From contig NC_087078.1 of the NCBI RefSeq assembly GCF_026151205.1, positions 3,799,675-3,863,674 on the forward strand: a DNA stretch of 64,000 nucleotides, read 5' to 3'. Made by a program: the position numbers and the translations under genes. Source of the DNA: Bolinopsis microptera (taxonomy: Eukaryota > Ctenophora > Tentaculata > Lobata > Bolinopsidae). This document shows positions 37,510 to 49,039 of the stretch, piece by piece (positions within the stretch are counted from its first letter, which is position 1; the number at the start of each line of letters is the position of its first letter). The notes under the pieces were generated by a model, which saw nothing but the letters and a program-made list of their open reading frames with translations, made no database searches and was not told the origin of the DNA.

Positions 37510-37572
37510 ATGGCCGAGCAAATGCTCCTACCTCTAAGCAACAAGAAGTCGTCCTCTGATGTTCCTAAAAGG
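37510..37572 (+). CDS. Weak candidate short alternative first exon
   Basis: An ATG at 37510 opens 21 codons to AGG|GTAAAT (phase 0): MAEQMLLPLSNKKSSS, ending DVPKR. The frame continues to a second, better donor GA|GTGAGT at 37607, but that is phase 2 and would not fit 50137. It lies directly after the GTGCGGA repeat. The choice of donor decides whether it fits the array. Confidence 0.25.
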
Positions 37573-38834
37573 GTAAATAAACAAGCTGCTGAGGAGGGCG
37601 TGACGGAGTGAGTACTGAGTATGTTTTAGAGCGTGATTCATAACCGAAATAAGTTTATAGTTATAACCAATCAAATACACTGTCAGTTATCGGGAGAGGA
37701 GTGCCGCCTCCCCAGGAAAGTACTGCCTACCCTGCAGAGTGCCGTCTTCCCAAAGAGTGCCGCCTACCCTGCAGAGTGCCGTCTTCCCAAAGAGTGCCGC
37801 CTACCCTGCAGAGTGCCGTCTTCCCAAAGAGTGCCGCCTCCGGAGCTATTCGTCAGTTGTGTGTGGTCCATTGTGAGAGCCCCATCAATCATAAAGGCAT
37901 AATATAACTATATAAATACAATATCATGCAGCTTTGGTTAAAAGCTTTTCCTCTCCTATCACTTGATCGATATATCCATCTTGTGGCCAGCCTAATGTAC
38001 GAAGATTGGAACTGTTAAATACTATTTCGTGAGTGGTTTCACTGTGAGCTGACAAGCTGGGGACATTACACAATAAAGTTCTTTTATTGTCAGGACCAGG
38101 CTGTCACGATACACCGTGAGAGAGGTGGCAGTACTTGCAGTGCGAGGGGTAGAGTCTAGGCTGTCAGATAGGAACCACTTGTGCGTGCATTGTTCACTTG
38201 TGCGTGCATTGTCATGACGACTACCTATCAGGTTCTCACATTAGAAGTTTTATTAAGTGCTCATTAAGTTATTACATAACTATAACGTATAAGACGTAAG
38301 CTCAGCTTATTTCTACGAATACCGCTTTAGAAGATCGCTTTAGTACGTCAGACTGTTTTACTTAACTAATGCAGATACCGGAGATGCCTGAGTAGCAGTT
38401 CAGATTAACCATTAACTTTGTAACATAAGATCAGATCATTTGAATCTCTTAGTTTTACATAATGCATGCTCCTGAACGGGCTGTTATTTGTCGAACATCT
38501 AGCGCCGCTGGAGCCTCCCTTTGTTGTGCTTTGTAATTATGTTCTAGCCAACCAGACATAGTTAAACCGCGAGGCGCCCAGATTTAGTTGTTGCGTAGTG
38601 CGCGATCAAACATTCCTTAGTTGCCAGCTTGAAGATAACATTTACTGTGGCTCTATTGTTTTAGTTCACTTTGTTGACACTTACTCACTTCTTTGGCAAT
38701 TACAACCGTCAGGCCATCGATCAAATTACTAATATGCAAATCATCAAATACAGCCATTACTGATTTTATCAGCCATAGAACTGAAGTTAAAAGTTAAAAC
38801 ACATGATTCCCAACTCTCTACCAGAAACTGACAA
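37573..38834. repeat. Presumed intron with a 37-bp tandem repeat at 37700-37838
   Basis: About three and a half copies of a 37-bp unit (gagtgccgcctaccctgcag followed by agtgccgtcttcccaaa), itself made of two related half-units. Two overlapping frames are open across it. There is no start or donor in a consistent phase. The rest of this stretch is featureless. Confidence 0.6.
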
Positions 38835-39077
38835 ATGAACATATCACTACCAAACATCGCTTCAAGCCGGAGACTGAAGCAGATCCGGCACAAGCGGCCC
38901 CTGACCCTGCCGTTCTCTGCCCAGCTAATCACAATGGCAGTGGAGAAGGAGGAGCTGACTGTCTCCTCTACTAGTGGACCCAGCACACCCTCCTCTTCCT
39001 CTGCACAATCTCCGAAACCAGCAAAGTCCCCCACTAACCCTCTCCAGACATTCTCATCCCGCAGTTTTAAAACACGC
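38835..39077 (+). CDS. Candidate alternative first exon (basic then Ser/Pro-rich)
   Basis: An ATG at 38835 opens 81 codons to CGC|GTGAGT (39077/39078), a strong donor in phase 0. The peptide starts MNISLPNIASSRRLKQIRHK (basic), becomes Ser/Thr/Pro-rich in the middle (SSTSGPSTPSSSSAQSPKP) and ends TFSSRSFKTR. No domain is recognised. A genuine coding exon is supported by codon use and by the donor. The antisense frame 38744-39034 is a shadow. Confidence 0.5.
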
Positions 39078-41777
39078 GTGAGTTTTAAATCGCAGGAAAA
39101 TTTCCTAACATTTAATCACGTGTCAGGAAATATTTCCTTGTGTTTGAACTGAGAGAATGTGTGACTTAGAGCCTAAGTTTTAGCTGAGCCGTCACGTGAA
39201 TACTGGTATTTTTCCCACTGTCAAACAGCTGAGCTGGTGAGGGGAGCTCCAACCCGACATAATCTTACAAGTACTAAGTAGTAGTTACCTGTAGTTGCTT
39301 CAGAGTAGCTACCTGAGTACTAGCTGTACTTACCTAGCAACTGCTAGTACTTACCAGGCTACTGGGGGAAACCTTGTTCTGTTTATGCCGTATTATTCAC
39401 GAGGTGTATCAATAGACTTTATAGGTTGCTGTGTTAAACACCATGACAACAGGGGCTGTTAAAACTCAGTAGTGACAAGCCTCTCTATAACCTCTACCAT
39501 GATTCTAACAGGAGTTACAGGAGTTACAGGAGTTACAGGAGTTACAGGAGTTACAGGAGTTACAGGAGTTACAGGAGTTACAGAATTTATAGTGTTCCGA
39601 ATCACTGCTCGCTGACAAATCTCTTTCATTTTTTCCATCGAGGTTTTATAGTCGTCATGTTACTTGGGAATAAACTTGTTCCGTTAGCTAGAATATCTAA
39701 CATGACAATGTTGCACACCCCTCCCCCTCTACAATCACAAACCGCTACATTAACTTGAGATATGGAACCTATATAACGTGTAACAAACCACTGCACAGCC
39801 CCACCCGATTAGCAAAGGCGAACCGTTTGAAAACCGGGCATCGTGCAACAATGTACATTGTGTTATTGCAACAGTGTGTTATCATCAGTGTACATTGTGT
39901 ACATTGTGTTATTAACAGTGAACATTGTGTTTGTGATGTTAAAGCCAGCTTTGAAGTTGAACGTCTCTTCTCGGCATATAGAAGAGGAGAGGGCGATTGA
40001 ATTTCATCGAGTAATTAAAACAAACAATTTCTCATTTCATCAACAGCTCATAGCTCTGTCAGCGGCAAACTTCCGAACAAGACACAAAGCCGCAAAGCGT
40101 TCTGTAGAATCGGCTGGGTGGGAGGACCAATCATAATAATACATATTATTAGTTACCTTCATGGTAAGTAATGTTAGTAGTTTCCTCTGTAGAATGTGTT
40201 TCCTTTTTCAAATAACTTACATTGTTAGTAACCATGGTAAAATATCCCCCGCAAAAATCAGGCAAAACTAAAAAAACCGTTCGTCGTAAACTTCTCAACA
40301 ACCCTTGTACTTTGTACAAATCTCATTGTTTCTTCTTTTCATTGTAAATATTATTTGAAGACTTGCATTTCTCTGGGATCCACATAACGGCTGATTTCCA
40401 CCAAAAACTCTAAATTGGCCATTATAAGCGGCGCTGGTTACACCTGAACCTGTCATTATATACAGCGCTCTGCCTCAGCACAATGCAATATCTTCCTGGT
40501 CACTACTTTCACTACCATATAAGGGCATCACGTGGTTGCTATTTATACCTGGTACAGCTGTACATAATGACCGGTATTTGTCGGTTGACGGTTACCCGCC
40601 TCTATAACTCCTACTAGTTTCGCCTAATGGCTAAATACCACGCAGGATCGTTTCTGGAGTCTTTTACCATAGGTCTTAATCTCAAATTAGTCAGAACTTC
40701 GATTAATTCAGTCAATCAATTAGCCTTCAATTAGTCAATCAATAAGCCGTTGTAACCCACATCCTCAATTCTTCTCGATTGGTAGTCTTATTTGATCTCC
40801 TTGGACATTTTTATTGGGTGATCTTGTAGTTTTCTTTAAACTGAATAATATGCAGGTTTAGAAGTGTTCCAGTAGTCATACCTGTAAATTAAATACGTTT
40901 ACACTTTCTCCAGAGTCATACCATAAGATTCGAAACCATTAAAATCCGAAATTTTGTCATCTTTTTGGACGTTTTTCCCCAATTTTAGCATATCATTTTT
41001 CAAGAAAAGGAGTCGTTAAGCAGTAAAAATGTTCATATAATTCGGTCCGATGATAGAAATTGAACGAAATTAAAAAGTATTTCCTGGACAATAAGTTCGT
41101 AGTTCATACTTTTGGGAAAAAAATTCAACGAACTTTGACTTGGATGGTAAAGGGACAGACTTTATTCGAGCGGACATTAAAATGAACGCTATGGCCTCCA
41201 GGATATACTAGGTATACCATTGACGTGCGGAGAAGTCTCCGTGGTAGGCAGCAAATCTCATTTAAGAGGTTCTTTTTAAAAAGGATAAAATGACTTTTCT
41301 GCCTCTAGAACCTAATTTAGTTTTATGTCTTGACGGCTGCCTGAAAATAAAGGTTTAAAAGACACGTCCTCTTGCACAATAACAAGTATAACATATTATA
41401 AAACTCAAAAGTATCATCTGTAATTATCCACGTCTATTATAATACACATTACACAATTACAAGTATAATTTATGTGCAGATGATAAACACCCACAGTTTT
41501 AATACTTTCAGTACTACTATATATAACAAATAATTTGAGATCATGAATACGATGTTGTCACATTGAAACGTTGAATAATTCCTTTCCTGATAAGAGCCTT
41601 TTCCTTGTTGCATCAAACAGGATCAATAGAAATTTACCCAAGAAGACATTTCAACTATGCGACCCATAAATAATATTCCAATCCGGATTTTACACACCCA
41701 CGTACTGCAGAGGTAACCATCATTCATGTTTGGCGTATAGTGTTGGCTATTTTACCTAACTCCCTGCGTGGAGTCTA
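39078..41777. other. Non-coding stretch, presumed intron
   Basis: Contains a 9-bp tandem repeat (ggagttaca, about eight copies, 39510-39583) and short ACATTGTGT repeats near 39850-39930 that keep two frames open (39755-40136) without other support. The rest is AT-rich sequence up to the transposon. An unsupported ATG frame begins at 40627. Confidence 0.4.
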
Positions 41778-42168
41778 TAGTTAGGGCAAGAATTGCTGTT
41801 TATGGGTCAATCTGTGAACAAATTCGTAACAAAGGTTTGTCTACAGGAATGTGTTGTCCATAGTCCCAGGAACCACCAAAAAAAACCGTCCAGCTGAAAC
41901 TTTTGGGCAAAAATTTTTATAGTCATTTTTCTCCAGGAACCCATACGCCCCACCCCTAATATTGGTTATTCGGCTCCCGAAGGTCTTGAGACCTCCATAG
42001 GGGGTGCAAAATGACCGCAATGGCCACATTATGGCAGGCGAATGATAGTTTCAGAACGATTGGGGCTTTATTTTTCGAAATAAATTGAATTTTTCGAAAT
42101 TTTTCGAAATTTTATTGAAATTTCGAAAAAAAATACACCAAATTATTTTTAACGCTTATTTCAAATCT
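41778..42168. repeat. Left terminal inverted repeat
   Basis: Pairs with 44913-45293. Its outer ~60 bases differ from the right arm by a small indel (tatgggtcaa against a shorter stretch). It includes a reverse-strand 62-codon frame (41841-42029), mirrored in the other arm and judged non-coding. Confidence 0.9.
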
Positions 42169-42225
42169 TACTCGGGAAATAACTTCAATTAACAAATATC
42201 AAGGTTAACTAACAAACAACAGCCG

Positions 42226-44820
42226 ATGATAATCACATTCGATCTGCCATTGTGGATTAAGGCCACCCGAATAGTACTGGAAACTGGGATGCCTATTGTG
42301 GTCAGGGTTAGGGGCTTCCACACTCTCAAGAGTTTTCTTGGCTGCATACTGCATAGGCTATATAATGGCAGACTCGGGTTTAGAGGAGCTCATCAAACTC
42401 GTGTATCCTGGAGACGTCACGCATATATCGGATGGAGGATCTTACTATAATAATATAAAGCGTTGAGAGCCCACTTTCTGATCGACGCCGCTCTTTGTTG
42501 TTTCATTATAGAGGAAGAAGTTTACGACGATGAACTAGTAGACTTGGAAGGTTACATCAACAAATGTGTGAACGAAAATCTAGGTGTTAACTTTAAGACT
42601 AAATCTATTCAGGATCTATCAGAGAAAATAACTCTGCTTCAAAAGAACCTGTTCTCCAACAGTAGAACAGCAGCTCTATGGGTTACTTACCACAATATGA
42701 TAACACTAGTAAAGGACTTCATAAGAGCAGAGAGGTTGCACGACTACAATATGCATTTATCAGCAGTAGCTTTGATGCTGCCCTACTTCGCAGCAGCTGG
42801 GAGGGGACAGTATGCAAAACCTTTAAGACTGTATTTGGAGCAGGATGCTATTTTTGAAGTCAAGTATGGGGCGCTTTTAAAGACCTTTAAAGTAACTGGG
42901 CTTCACACGGTTAGTTACAACGACCACGAGTGGGCCGGGGTGTGGACTGACCTCTCCATAGAGCAGAGTCTTATGAGGGCAGCTAAATCTAGTGGTGGAT
43001 TAACAAGTGGAAGGATGCGTAATCGTGAGTCCGCTCACAAGTTATGGGTGGCCACCCTGAATCAGATGGCTTCAATAAATCAGTCTTTTGGAGATTCATT
43101 AGCTAATTCATCGAAGCGAGTAGTACCAACTAAAGCTGCCATCCACTCAGATCTTACCAAGTCATCAATCAAGAAAAACTGTGATGTATTTGGAAAATTA
43201 TTAACTTGGTTTAAAGTTACTGTCGACTTTACAGTATCCGAAGATAAGACTAAGTTAATATCTTTTTCGACTGGTCTTATATCACAGTCTGGGAACGATG
43301 AGGTGAATCCCGAGGAATGTTTGGCCGTTGGGGCTGTCCTTCAACGTGAGCTAGATGGGTTGACATTCATCGATAAGATAAGTATCAAAGGTAAAGCAAA
43401 GAACTTGACACAACTAAGAAAGCAGGTTAAAGTGAATAATAAAAGCGTTGCATTCGATCCGTTGAAGTGTTTTAACCGTCTAGTCTTGGTTGCTGATAGA
43501 GAGACTTCAATAGAGGAATGCCTAACATACGAGTTAACTGTGGTGCCGATGAGCTTATTTGATCAATATCAGATGATGAGGAAATCTAATAAGGCTGCTC
43601 TTGGTAGCTACCTCAAAAACATAAACCAATCTACACTTAAATCTTGCAGCTTCACGATCCCACTAGTCATTGATGGAGGTTGGCTAATTCACCAACTAAG
43701 CTCATTTAAAGGGTGTGACAATTATGGTGAGGTAGCAATGGAGTACTTGAAGCTTATCCCTAAAAATCGGGAAGTTACTGTGATTTTTGATGGATATGAG
43801 CCTTCTACTAAAGATCACGAGCACAAGAGGAGAGTAAAAGCGTTCTGTGCTAATATTGCTGTAAAGAAATCCACCTTTTGTACTGTCACCAAAACAACAT
43901 TTCTGAGCAACAACAATAACAAAAAAGAACTGATCGACCTTATCTCAAGCATTTTTACTGTAAATGGTATTGAAGTGATCAGAGCTTGTAGCGATGCTGA
44001 TACTTTAATTGCAAAGAAAACATTGGAAATGTCATTCCTTGGCGATGTTGAATTGAAGGCAGAGGATACCGATATAGTTTGTCTATTAGTACATCATTTC
44101 AACAGTGGCCATCACAATGATATTTATCTAACAACGAAGAAGGGTACATATTCAATCAAAGAAATATCAAGTCATCTAGATCATAAAGAAAAGGAGATAC
44201 TTCTTCTAATTCATAGTATTTCAGGTTGTGATAGCGTCAGTGGACTGTTTGGTTTTAGCAAGGTTAAAGTGCTAAAGAAAGCTCTCACCTTTGATGAGCA
44301 AGGTCAGTTGGCAACATTACTTTCGGTGAGAGAATCAAAAGAAAAGATTATTGAGGCAGGCCTCTGTTTCTTGCAGTACATTTATGGTGACAAGAAAAAT
44401 ACTCCTTCTGCTTTGAGATTCCTAGCATACAATAGGATGGTAGCGAAAAAGAGTCTCAATCCGAATAGGCTACCTCCAACAATAGCTTCAGCAACGGAGC
44501 ACATCCTTAGAGCTTACTTACAGTACCATAACTGGGTCATGCTTAACGCTGACAGCCTGAATCCCCTTGACTAAGGCTGGAAATTGGCTCCTGGTGGCAC
44601 TTACGAACCAGTTGCAACAAAAGCTATAATTGCTCCAGAGCCTATTTTGAACCTTATATGTTGTAACTGTTCTGTCGATGTGGAACAGGCCTGTTTGACT
44701 TTCAGATGTTCATGTAGGAAATATGGCTTCAATTGTTTGCCAGCTTGTGGACGATGCCATGGTATGAACTGCACAAACATTAGACATGATGAACCTGAAG
44801 AACAAGCGAATTTTGATTAA
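42226..44820 (+). pseudogene. Transposon protein: N-terminal helical region, PIN/FEN-like nuclease domain, CXC domain; two frameshifts and one stop
   Basis: Three consecutive reading frames make one protein. Frame 1 begins near 42226 (ITFDLPLWIKA...GFHTLKSFLGC). It shifts at 42342-42355, where CTGCATA is tandemly duplicated (+7), then shifts again near 42445-42457. The main frame runs from 42463 to an in-frame TAA at 44572-44574 and continues to 44820. Recognisable parts are AGRGQYAK and a conserved SSGGLTSGRMRN-ESAHKLW region. PIN/FEN-like acidic motifs follow: IDGGWL (codon ~403 of the main frame), VIFDGYE (~439), CSDADT (~510), EDTDIV (~533) and a GCDSVSGLFGFSK turn (~587). After the TAA comes a Cys-rich CXC (tesmin/TSO1-like) segment (CRKYGFNCLPACGRC). 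Relatives are usually longer at the N terminus, so this copy may also be truncated. Confidence 0.8.
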
Positions 44821-44912
44821 TATTAACTGTGTATTAATAATTGTCATGGTATTTACTGAGAATACACATTTTAGATTAACTGTATTTGTTATTTGTAGAT
44901 GAATTTTGAAAT

Positions 44913-45293
44913 AGATTTGAAATAAGCGTTAAAAATAATTTGGTGTATTTTTTTCCGAAATTTCAATAAAATTTCGAAAAATTTCGAAAAATTCCATTTA
45001 TTTCGAAAAATAAAGCCCCAATCGTTCTGAAACTATCATTCGCCTGCCATAATGTGGCCATTGCGGTCATTTTGCACCCCCTATGGAGATCTCAAGACCT
45101 TCGGGAGCCGAATAACCAATATTAGGGGTGGGGCGTATGGGTTCCTGGGGAAAAATGACTATAAAAATTTTTGCCCAAAAGTTTCAGCTGGACGGTTTTT
45201 TTTGGTGGTTCCTGGGACTACGGACAACACATTCCTGTAGACAAACCTTTGTTACGAATTTGTTCACAGAAAAATCAACTCTTGCCCTAACTA
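44913..45293. repeat. Right terminal inverted repeat
   Basis: Reverse complement of 41778-42168. It carries the mirrored 62-codon frame at 45052-45240. Confidence 0.9.
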
Positions 45294-45808
45294 CTAGTCG
45301 TTCAAGCAGCATGGTATAGTACCAACGTGAACAAGAATTACAATTAGGAGACGTGATGCGTGTCTCCCCATTGTACCTAACTTTATGGTATTTTGGTTTT
45401 GATTGTCATTGCAGCACTTGACACCTAGCCACGTCTCGTAACAATCACGGCGTTCCACCATTATTCACCTTTCTGTACCTGTGTGAAAGTCTCACGCCAA
45501 CTATACTTCACATTTACTTGAGGGTAGCCCAGTTTAAAAAGCACTTTTAGTTGTAAAGTTGTAAGTTTATTATTATCCTGTTTGATATATTTAATAGCCA
45601 CTTAAAGTATTAAAGTTTTATATGCAGTATAATTAGGTTAATTATTGAACATGTAGTTAACAAGCTCTCTATCCCACACTCCACAGAGCTTCTCCGCGTT
45701 ATACTCCCTTACAGTTATATTGTTGAACCATTGTCAGCCAGCCTTGATAAACGGTGCCCTTTTGAAACTCTTAAAAAGTTCCGTCTTTAAAACGGTAACA
45801 CGACTCCT

Positions 45809-45954
45809 GTCCGACAGCGACATCTGTCCGACTCAGGGTACCACATACCAGAAATAAACGACCTCTGTCCGAAATTATCATCTGATTTCAATACGACACA
45901 TTTCCAATTTGAGATATGATCTGTCCGGCTGTCGGACAGATGTCGCTGTCGGAC
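45809..45954. repeat. Foldback: 24-bp perfect inverted repeat with a ~98-bp spacer
   Basis: 45809-45832 (gtccgacagcgacatctgtc then cgac) is the exact reverse complement of 45931-45954. The GTCCGAC/GTCGGAC words recur in between and just after. Probably a tiny inverted-repeat transposon remnant. Confidence 0.85.
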
Positions 45955-46520
45955 AGATGTCGCCCAATCCTTTAAAACTTCGTCAGCTTTACAATTTGCA
46001 TGCGTTTATAACTCCTGTTTCCACTATTATCCCGCGTATTTTCATAATAAGGAATATGTTTAAGTAATTTAAAAAAGATAAATGCTTCAAAACGTTAGGA
46101 AATACGTTTAAACGTATTTTATTACTTAATATAATAATATTACTTAATAATAATATTACTTAAGAAACACCGACCATCGCACTATTCAGGAAGGTTCGTT
46201 AACAATAAGAAATAGCAATATAGTAACAACGCGTAGTCAGGTAGCAATCAATCCTAAGAGCAGCTGTGGTCCTTACCACAGAGAGTTTTACATCTAAAAC
46301 GAGCACGGTGATCACTGACACCGCACGATCACCTTCTTTAAAATATATTTCCGTTTAATTCGTACTCTATCTGCGCTTACTACATGACAATCAGCCGAAT
46401 ATTTACAATTCACACAACGCGTTTCAAGTAGTTAGTTAGTTGTTAGTTGCACTTTCATACAGTGAGCGGTAAAGTCTGAAGACGGTTTGTTTGTAACTTT
46501 GTTGTATAATTGTGAGGAGG

Positions 46521-46625
46521 ATGCTGAACACGACTAGGGTGACCCCTCTAGGTAGAGTACTAGGTTACACCAAGAAGGATCCTCTTAGTTACCATCCTCC
46601 ACGAGGAGGCTTAGCACCCAACAAG
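46521..46625 (+). CDS. Weak candidate alternative first exon
   Basis: An ATG at 46521 after GGAGG opens 35 codons to a poor donor AAG|GTTCCT, phase 0; the frame itself ends at a TAG at 46656. The peptide starts MLNTTRVTPLGRVLGYTKK and is basic with Pro/Gly. It could be a 45-codon chance frame. Confidence 0.2.
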
Positions 46626-48416
46626 GTTCCTATTGTAGTATATAATTACTGTAATTAGTAATTATTAGTAATTACTATAATTGGAACACGGTACACCGCA
46701 CAATCACACATGCTATCATATCTTAGCTCATAGTTCATACACACGGCCACACATGATCATTGGAGGCGTACATCATAACTCTACTTACAACAAGATATTT
46801 TTTGGCTACTATTCTCTCTTTGCTTTTCCCTAAGGTTACAAAATAATAAGTTATAACGAATTTTGGAAGTATTCTCTGGTTTTTAAATAAGATTATGATA
46901 TTTAATATATAATAATAAATTGAAGTTTAAGAACACTACTATTTATATATAACTGTGGTAAAGCACTAAACTTAAATAAAGTAACTTTTACAGTTCTTAA
47001 TAAGTCTTCGTTTCACCTTCAATAGGTACATGCTATCATATCTTGGCTCCTCCACATCTGCCCGGAATTTCTCAAATCCCTTTTCCTTGGCTCAAATCCC
47101 ATGTTGAAGCTCGCATCGGAATATACTGTAGTCGGAATAAACATGGTAGTCGGTGCCACACTCGAGACTTGAGTCTGAAGTGTAAAGTGTGCTATTGTCA
47201 AAACGACGGCAGTATGCAGTTCCAACCATTGTGTGTACCTTGCTCCTTGCTCGTACTTCGTAGTTACCTTACTTTACAGATGATGGTAATCTAACCCAGT
47301 CACTACATTATCAAGTTGCTTTTTATTGTTTCCCTCTATCTAATCATAAGACGGGTTCTAGATCTCTACTACTCCCCTCTACTAAACTCCCTAATATTTC
47401 TGCTTTAACTCTCGTGTTATAGCGTTTCTCGTGTTATAGTGTTTCTTTACGAACATATTTATTTAAAATAATATATGATATCGAAATTTATTTTCTTATC
47501 CTGACATTGCAATTATAATGAGTACTACTGAATTAGAACACTATTTTATAAAAGTATTAAAACACTATATCATAACATCAATGGCAAGTTTTATACATAA
47601 GTTCACAGCTCCTTAAATAGAAAATAGTTCAAACTGAGCTTCATCTGTAGAGATCTCCCCCTCAGTTAAATGACCTGCTAAATGAATATAAATGGGCTGA
47701 CATTTTAAATCCATCTCGAATGAAATAGTATTTAAATTTTAAGCAAGATTGCTCTGTGGGTGTGGTGCATTTCGTTACAGTTCACTTCTTGTTCTGAAAC
47801 TCGGAACTTGTAATTAACTTAGTACAGTTAAGACATCCTGAGAGCTCATGTGCATTATGTTCCCGTCTACGTTAGTTGAAGTAAGAGGAAGGCACAGCGG
47901 TTGAAGTTAGCGAGCTCATCACCCGGTGTGCCTTCTTGCGGAGAATATCATTATGTTAATGAAAGAACCTTTTTATCGTAGAAGTCCCACATTTATGTAA
48001 TATTATGTCTCTGTTCGAATAAATGTGCTATCTTCTACCTTTTCGACAGAAAAACGCGAGTTGTTCGTCCTAGATTTCAAACAAATTTTGTAAATCCCGA
48101 ATTTCAAACCAAATTGGAACAAAATTGATATGAAAATTTCCAGTTCGCAATTTTGTCACGAATAATTAGACGCATAAATTGACTAGGTGTAAAATTTATT
48201 CGCTTTTAACCTTTGTTTTATATTTATTTAGAGATAAATACCGCATAGTTTTATATTTGCTGCTTCATTTAACAATATTTTACATTGTTTTCCATTTTGG
48301 AACTTACAGCGATTGAGAGCGTTCAGGCCCCCATTTGTCACCATGTAACTTATGACGGCACCATGTGTCCCCCAATCACCGTATGAGGTGCGGACAGTCA
48401 ATCCGACGGAGCCAGT

Positions 48417-48695
48417 CCTGCAGTCCGCGCTCTGGAGCCGGAGCAGTCAGTCCGCACTCTGGAGCGGGAGCAGTCAGTCCGCACTCTGGAGCGGGAGCAG
48501 TCAGTCCGCACTCTGGAGCGGGAGCAGTCAGTCCGCACTCTGGAGCGGGAGCAGTCAGTCCGCACTCAGGAGCGGGAGCAGTCAGTCCGCACTCAGGAGC
48601 GGGAGCAGTCAGTCCGCACTCTGGAGCGGGAGCAGTCAGTCCGCACTCTGGAGCGGGAGCAGTCAGTCCGCACTCTGGAGCGGGAGCAGTCAGCC
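48417..48695. repeat. 27-bp minisatellite open in all three forward frames
   Basis: About ten copies of tctggagcgggagcagtcag followed by tccgcac. The period is divisible by three and the unit has no stop in any forward frame, giving Ser-Ala-Leu-Trp-Ser-Gly-Ser-Ser-Gln, Gly-Ala-Gly-Ala-Val-Ser-Pro-His-Ser or Glu-Gln-Ser-Val-Arg-Thr-Leu-Glu-Arg repeats. The third would be a coiled-coil-like heptad-poor helix; its frame ends at a phase-0 GT (AAG|GTATAA near 48763) but has no ATG. An ATG-led frame (48352) ends at a stop before any good donor. Coding use is undecided. Confidence 0.85.
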
Positions 48696-48820
48696 GTTAC
48701 CGTCCCTACTTTACAGTACAGTTGTACCAGAAGGAACGGTCACGGCACTCTAGAACCCTACAAGGTATAACAACCTCCATTTTACTGTCTGACACATTTT
48801 ACCTCTCTATAACTAGTACT

Positions 48821-48852
<32 letters not shown>

Positions 48853-49039
48853 TGCTACTACTCTCTTTATAACTACCTATACAACCTTTTTATAAAGGTT
48901 CTGACAACAGCAGCGCTATCTAGTTAATATAACAGAGCCTTTCCGAGAGAATGTTATACTTTTAGTGACACTGACATTATCGATCATGTCGTGTTGTTTG
49001 TGTTGGATCTAGAGCCTAGGTTGTTTTGCAATCTCTGTT

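Larger units (their letters stand above)
41778..45293 (+). mobile_element. DNA transposon with ~385-bp terminal inverted repeats and a PIN/CXC protein gene
   Basis: The ends match as inverted repeats from TAGTTAGGGCAAGA (41778) inwards to about 42168, and from about 44913 out to 45293. Over the 190 bases that I compared closely, the arms differ at three positions, so insertion was recent. The arms also carry many internal TTTCGAAA words. A 3-bp CTA on both sides may be the target duplication, but this is weak. The interior holds one damaged gene. No DDE-type transposase motif is seen. I know the encoded protein type from many invertebrate genomes as an uncharacterised family but cannot name the superfamily. 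Confidence 0.8.
45294..49039. other. Non-coding stretch with a foldback, a weak exon candidate and a minisatellite
   Basis: Holds a 24-bp perfect inverted repeat (45809-45954), a weak first-exon candidate (46521-46625), AT-rich sequence, and a 27-bp minisatellite (about 48417-48695) followed by an (AG)n run at about 48822-48848. The frame 47043-47294 has no supporting signals. Confidence 0.45.

Noticed and set aside
40627-40689. Another short ATG exon
   Set aside because: Phase 0 fits, but the donor (GTCAGA) is poor and the sequence is ordinary AT-rich DNA.
41841-42029. A conserved 62-residue protein in the transposon ends
   Set aside because: Both copies lie in the inverted repeats and differ only by amino-acid-changing substitutions.
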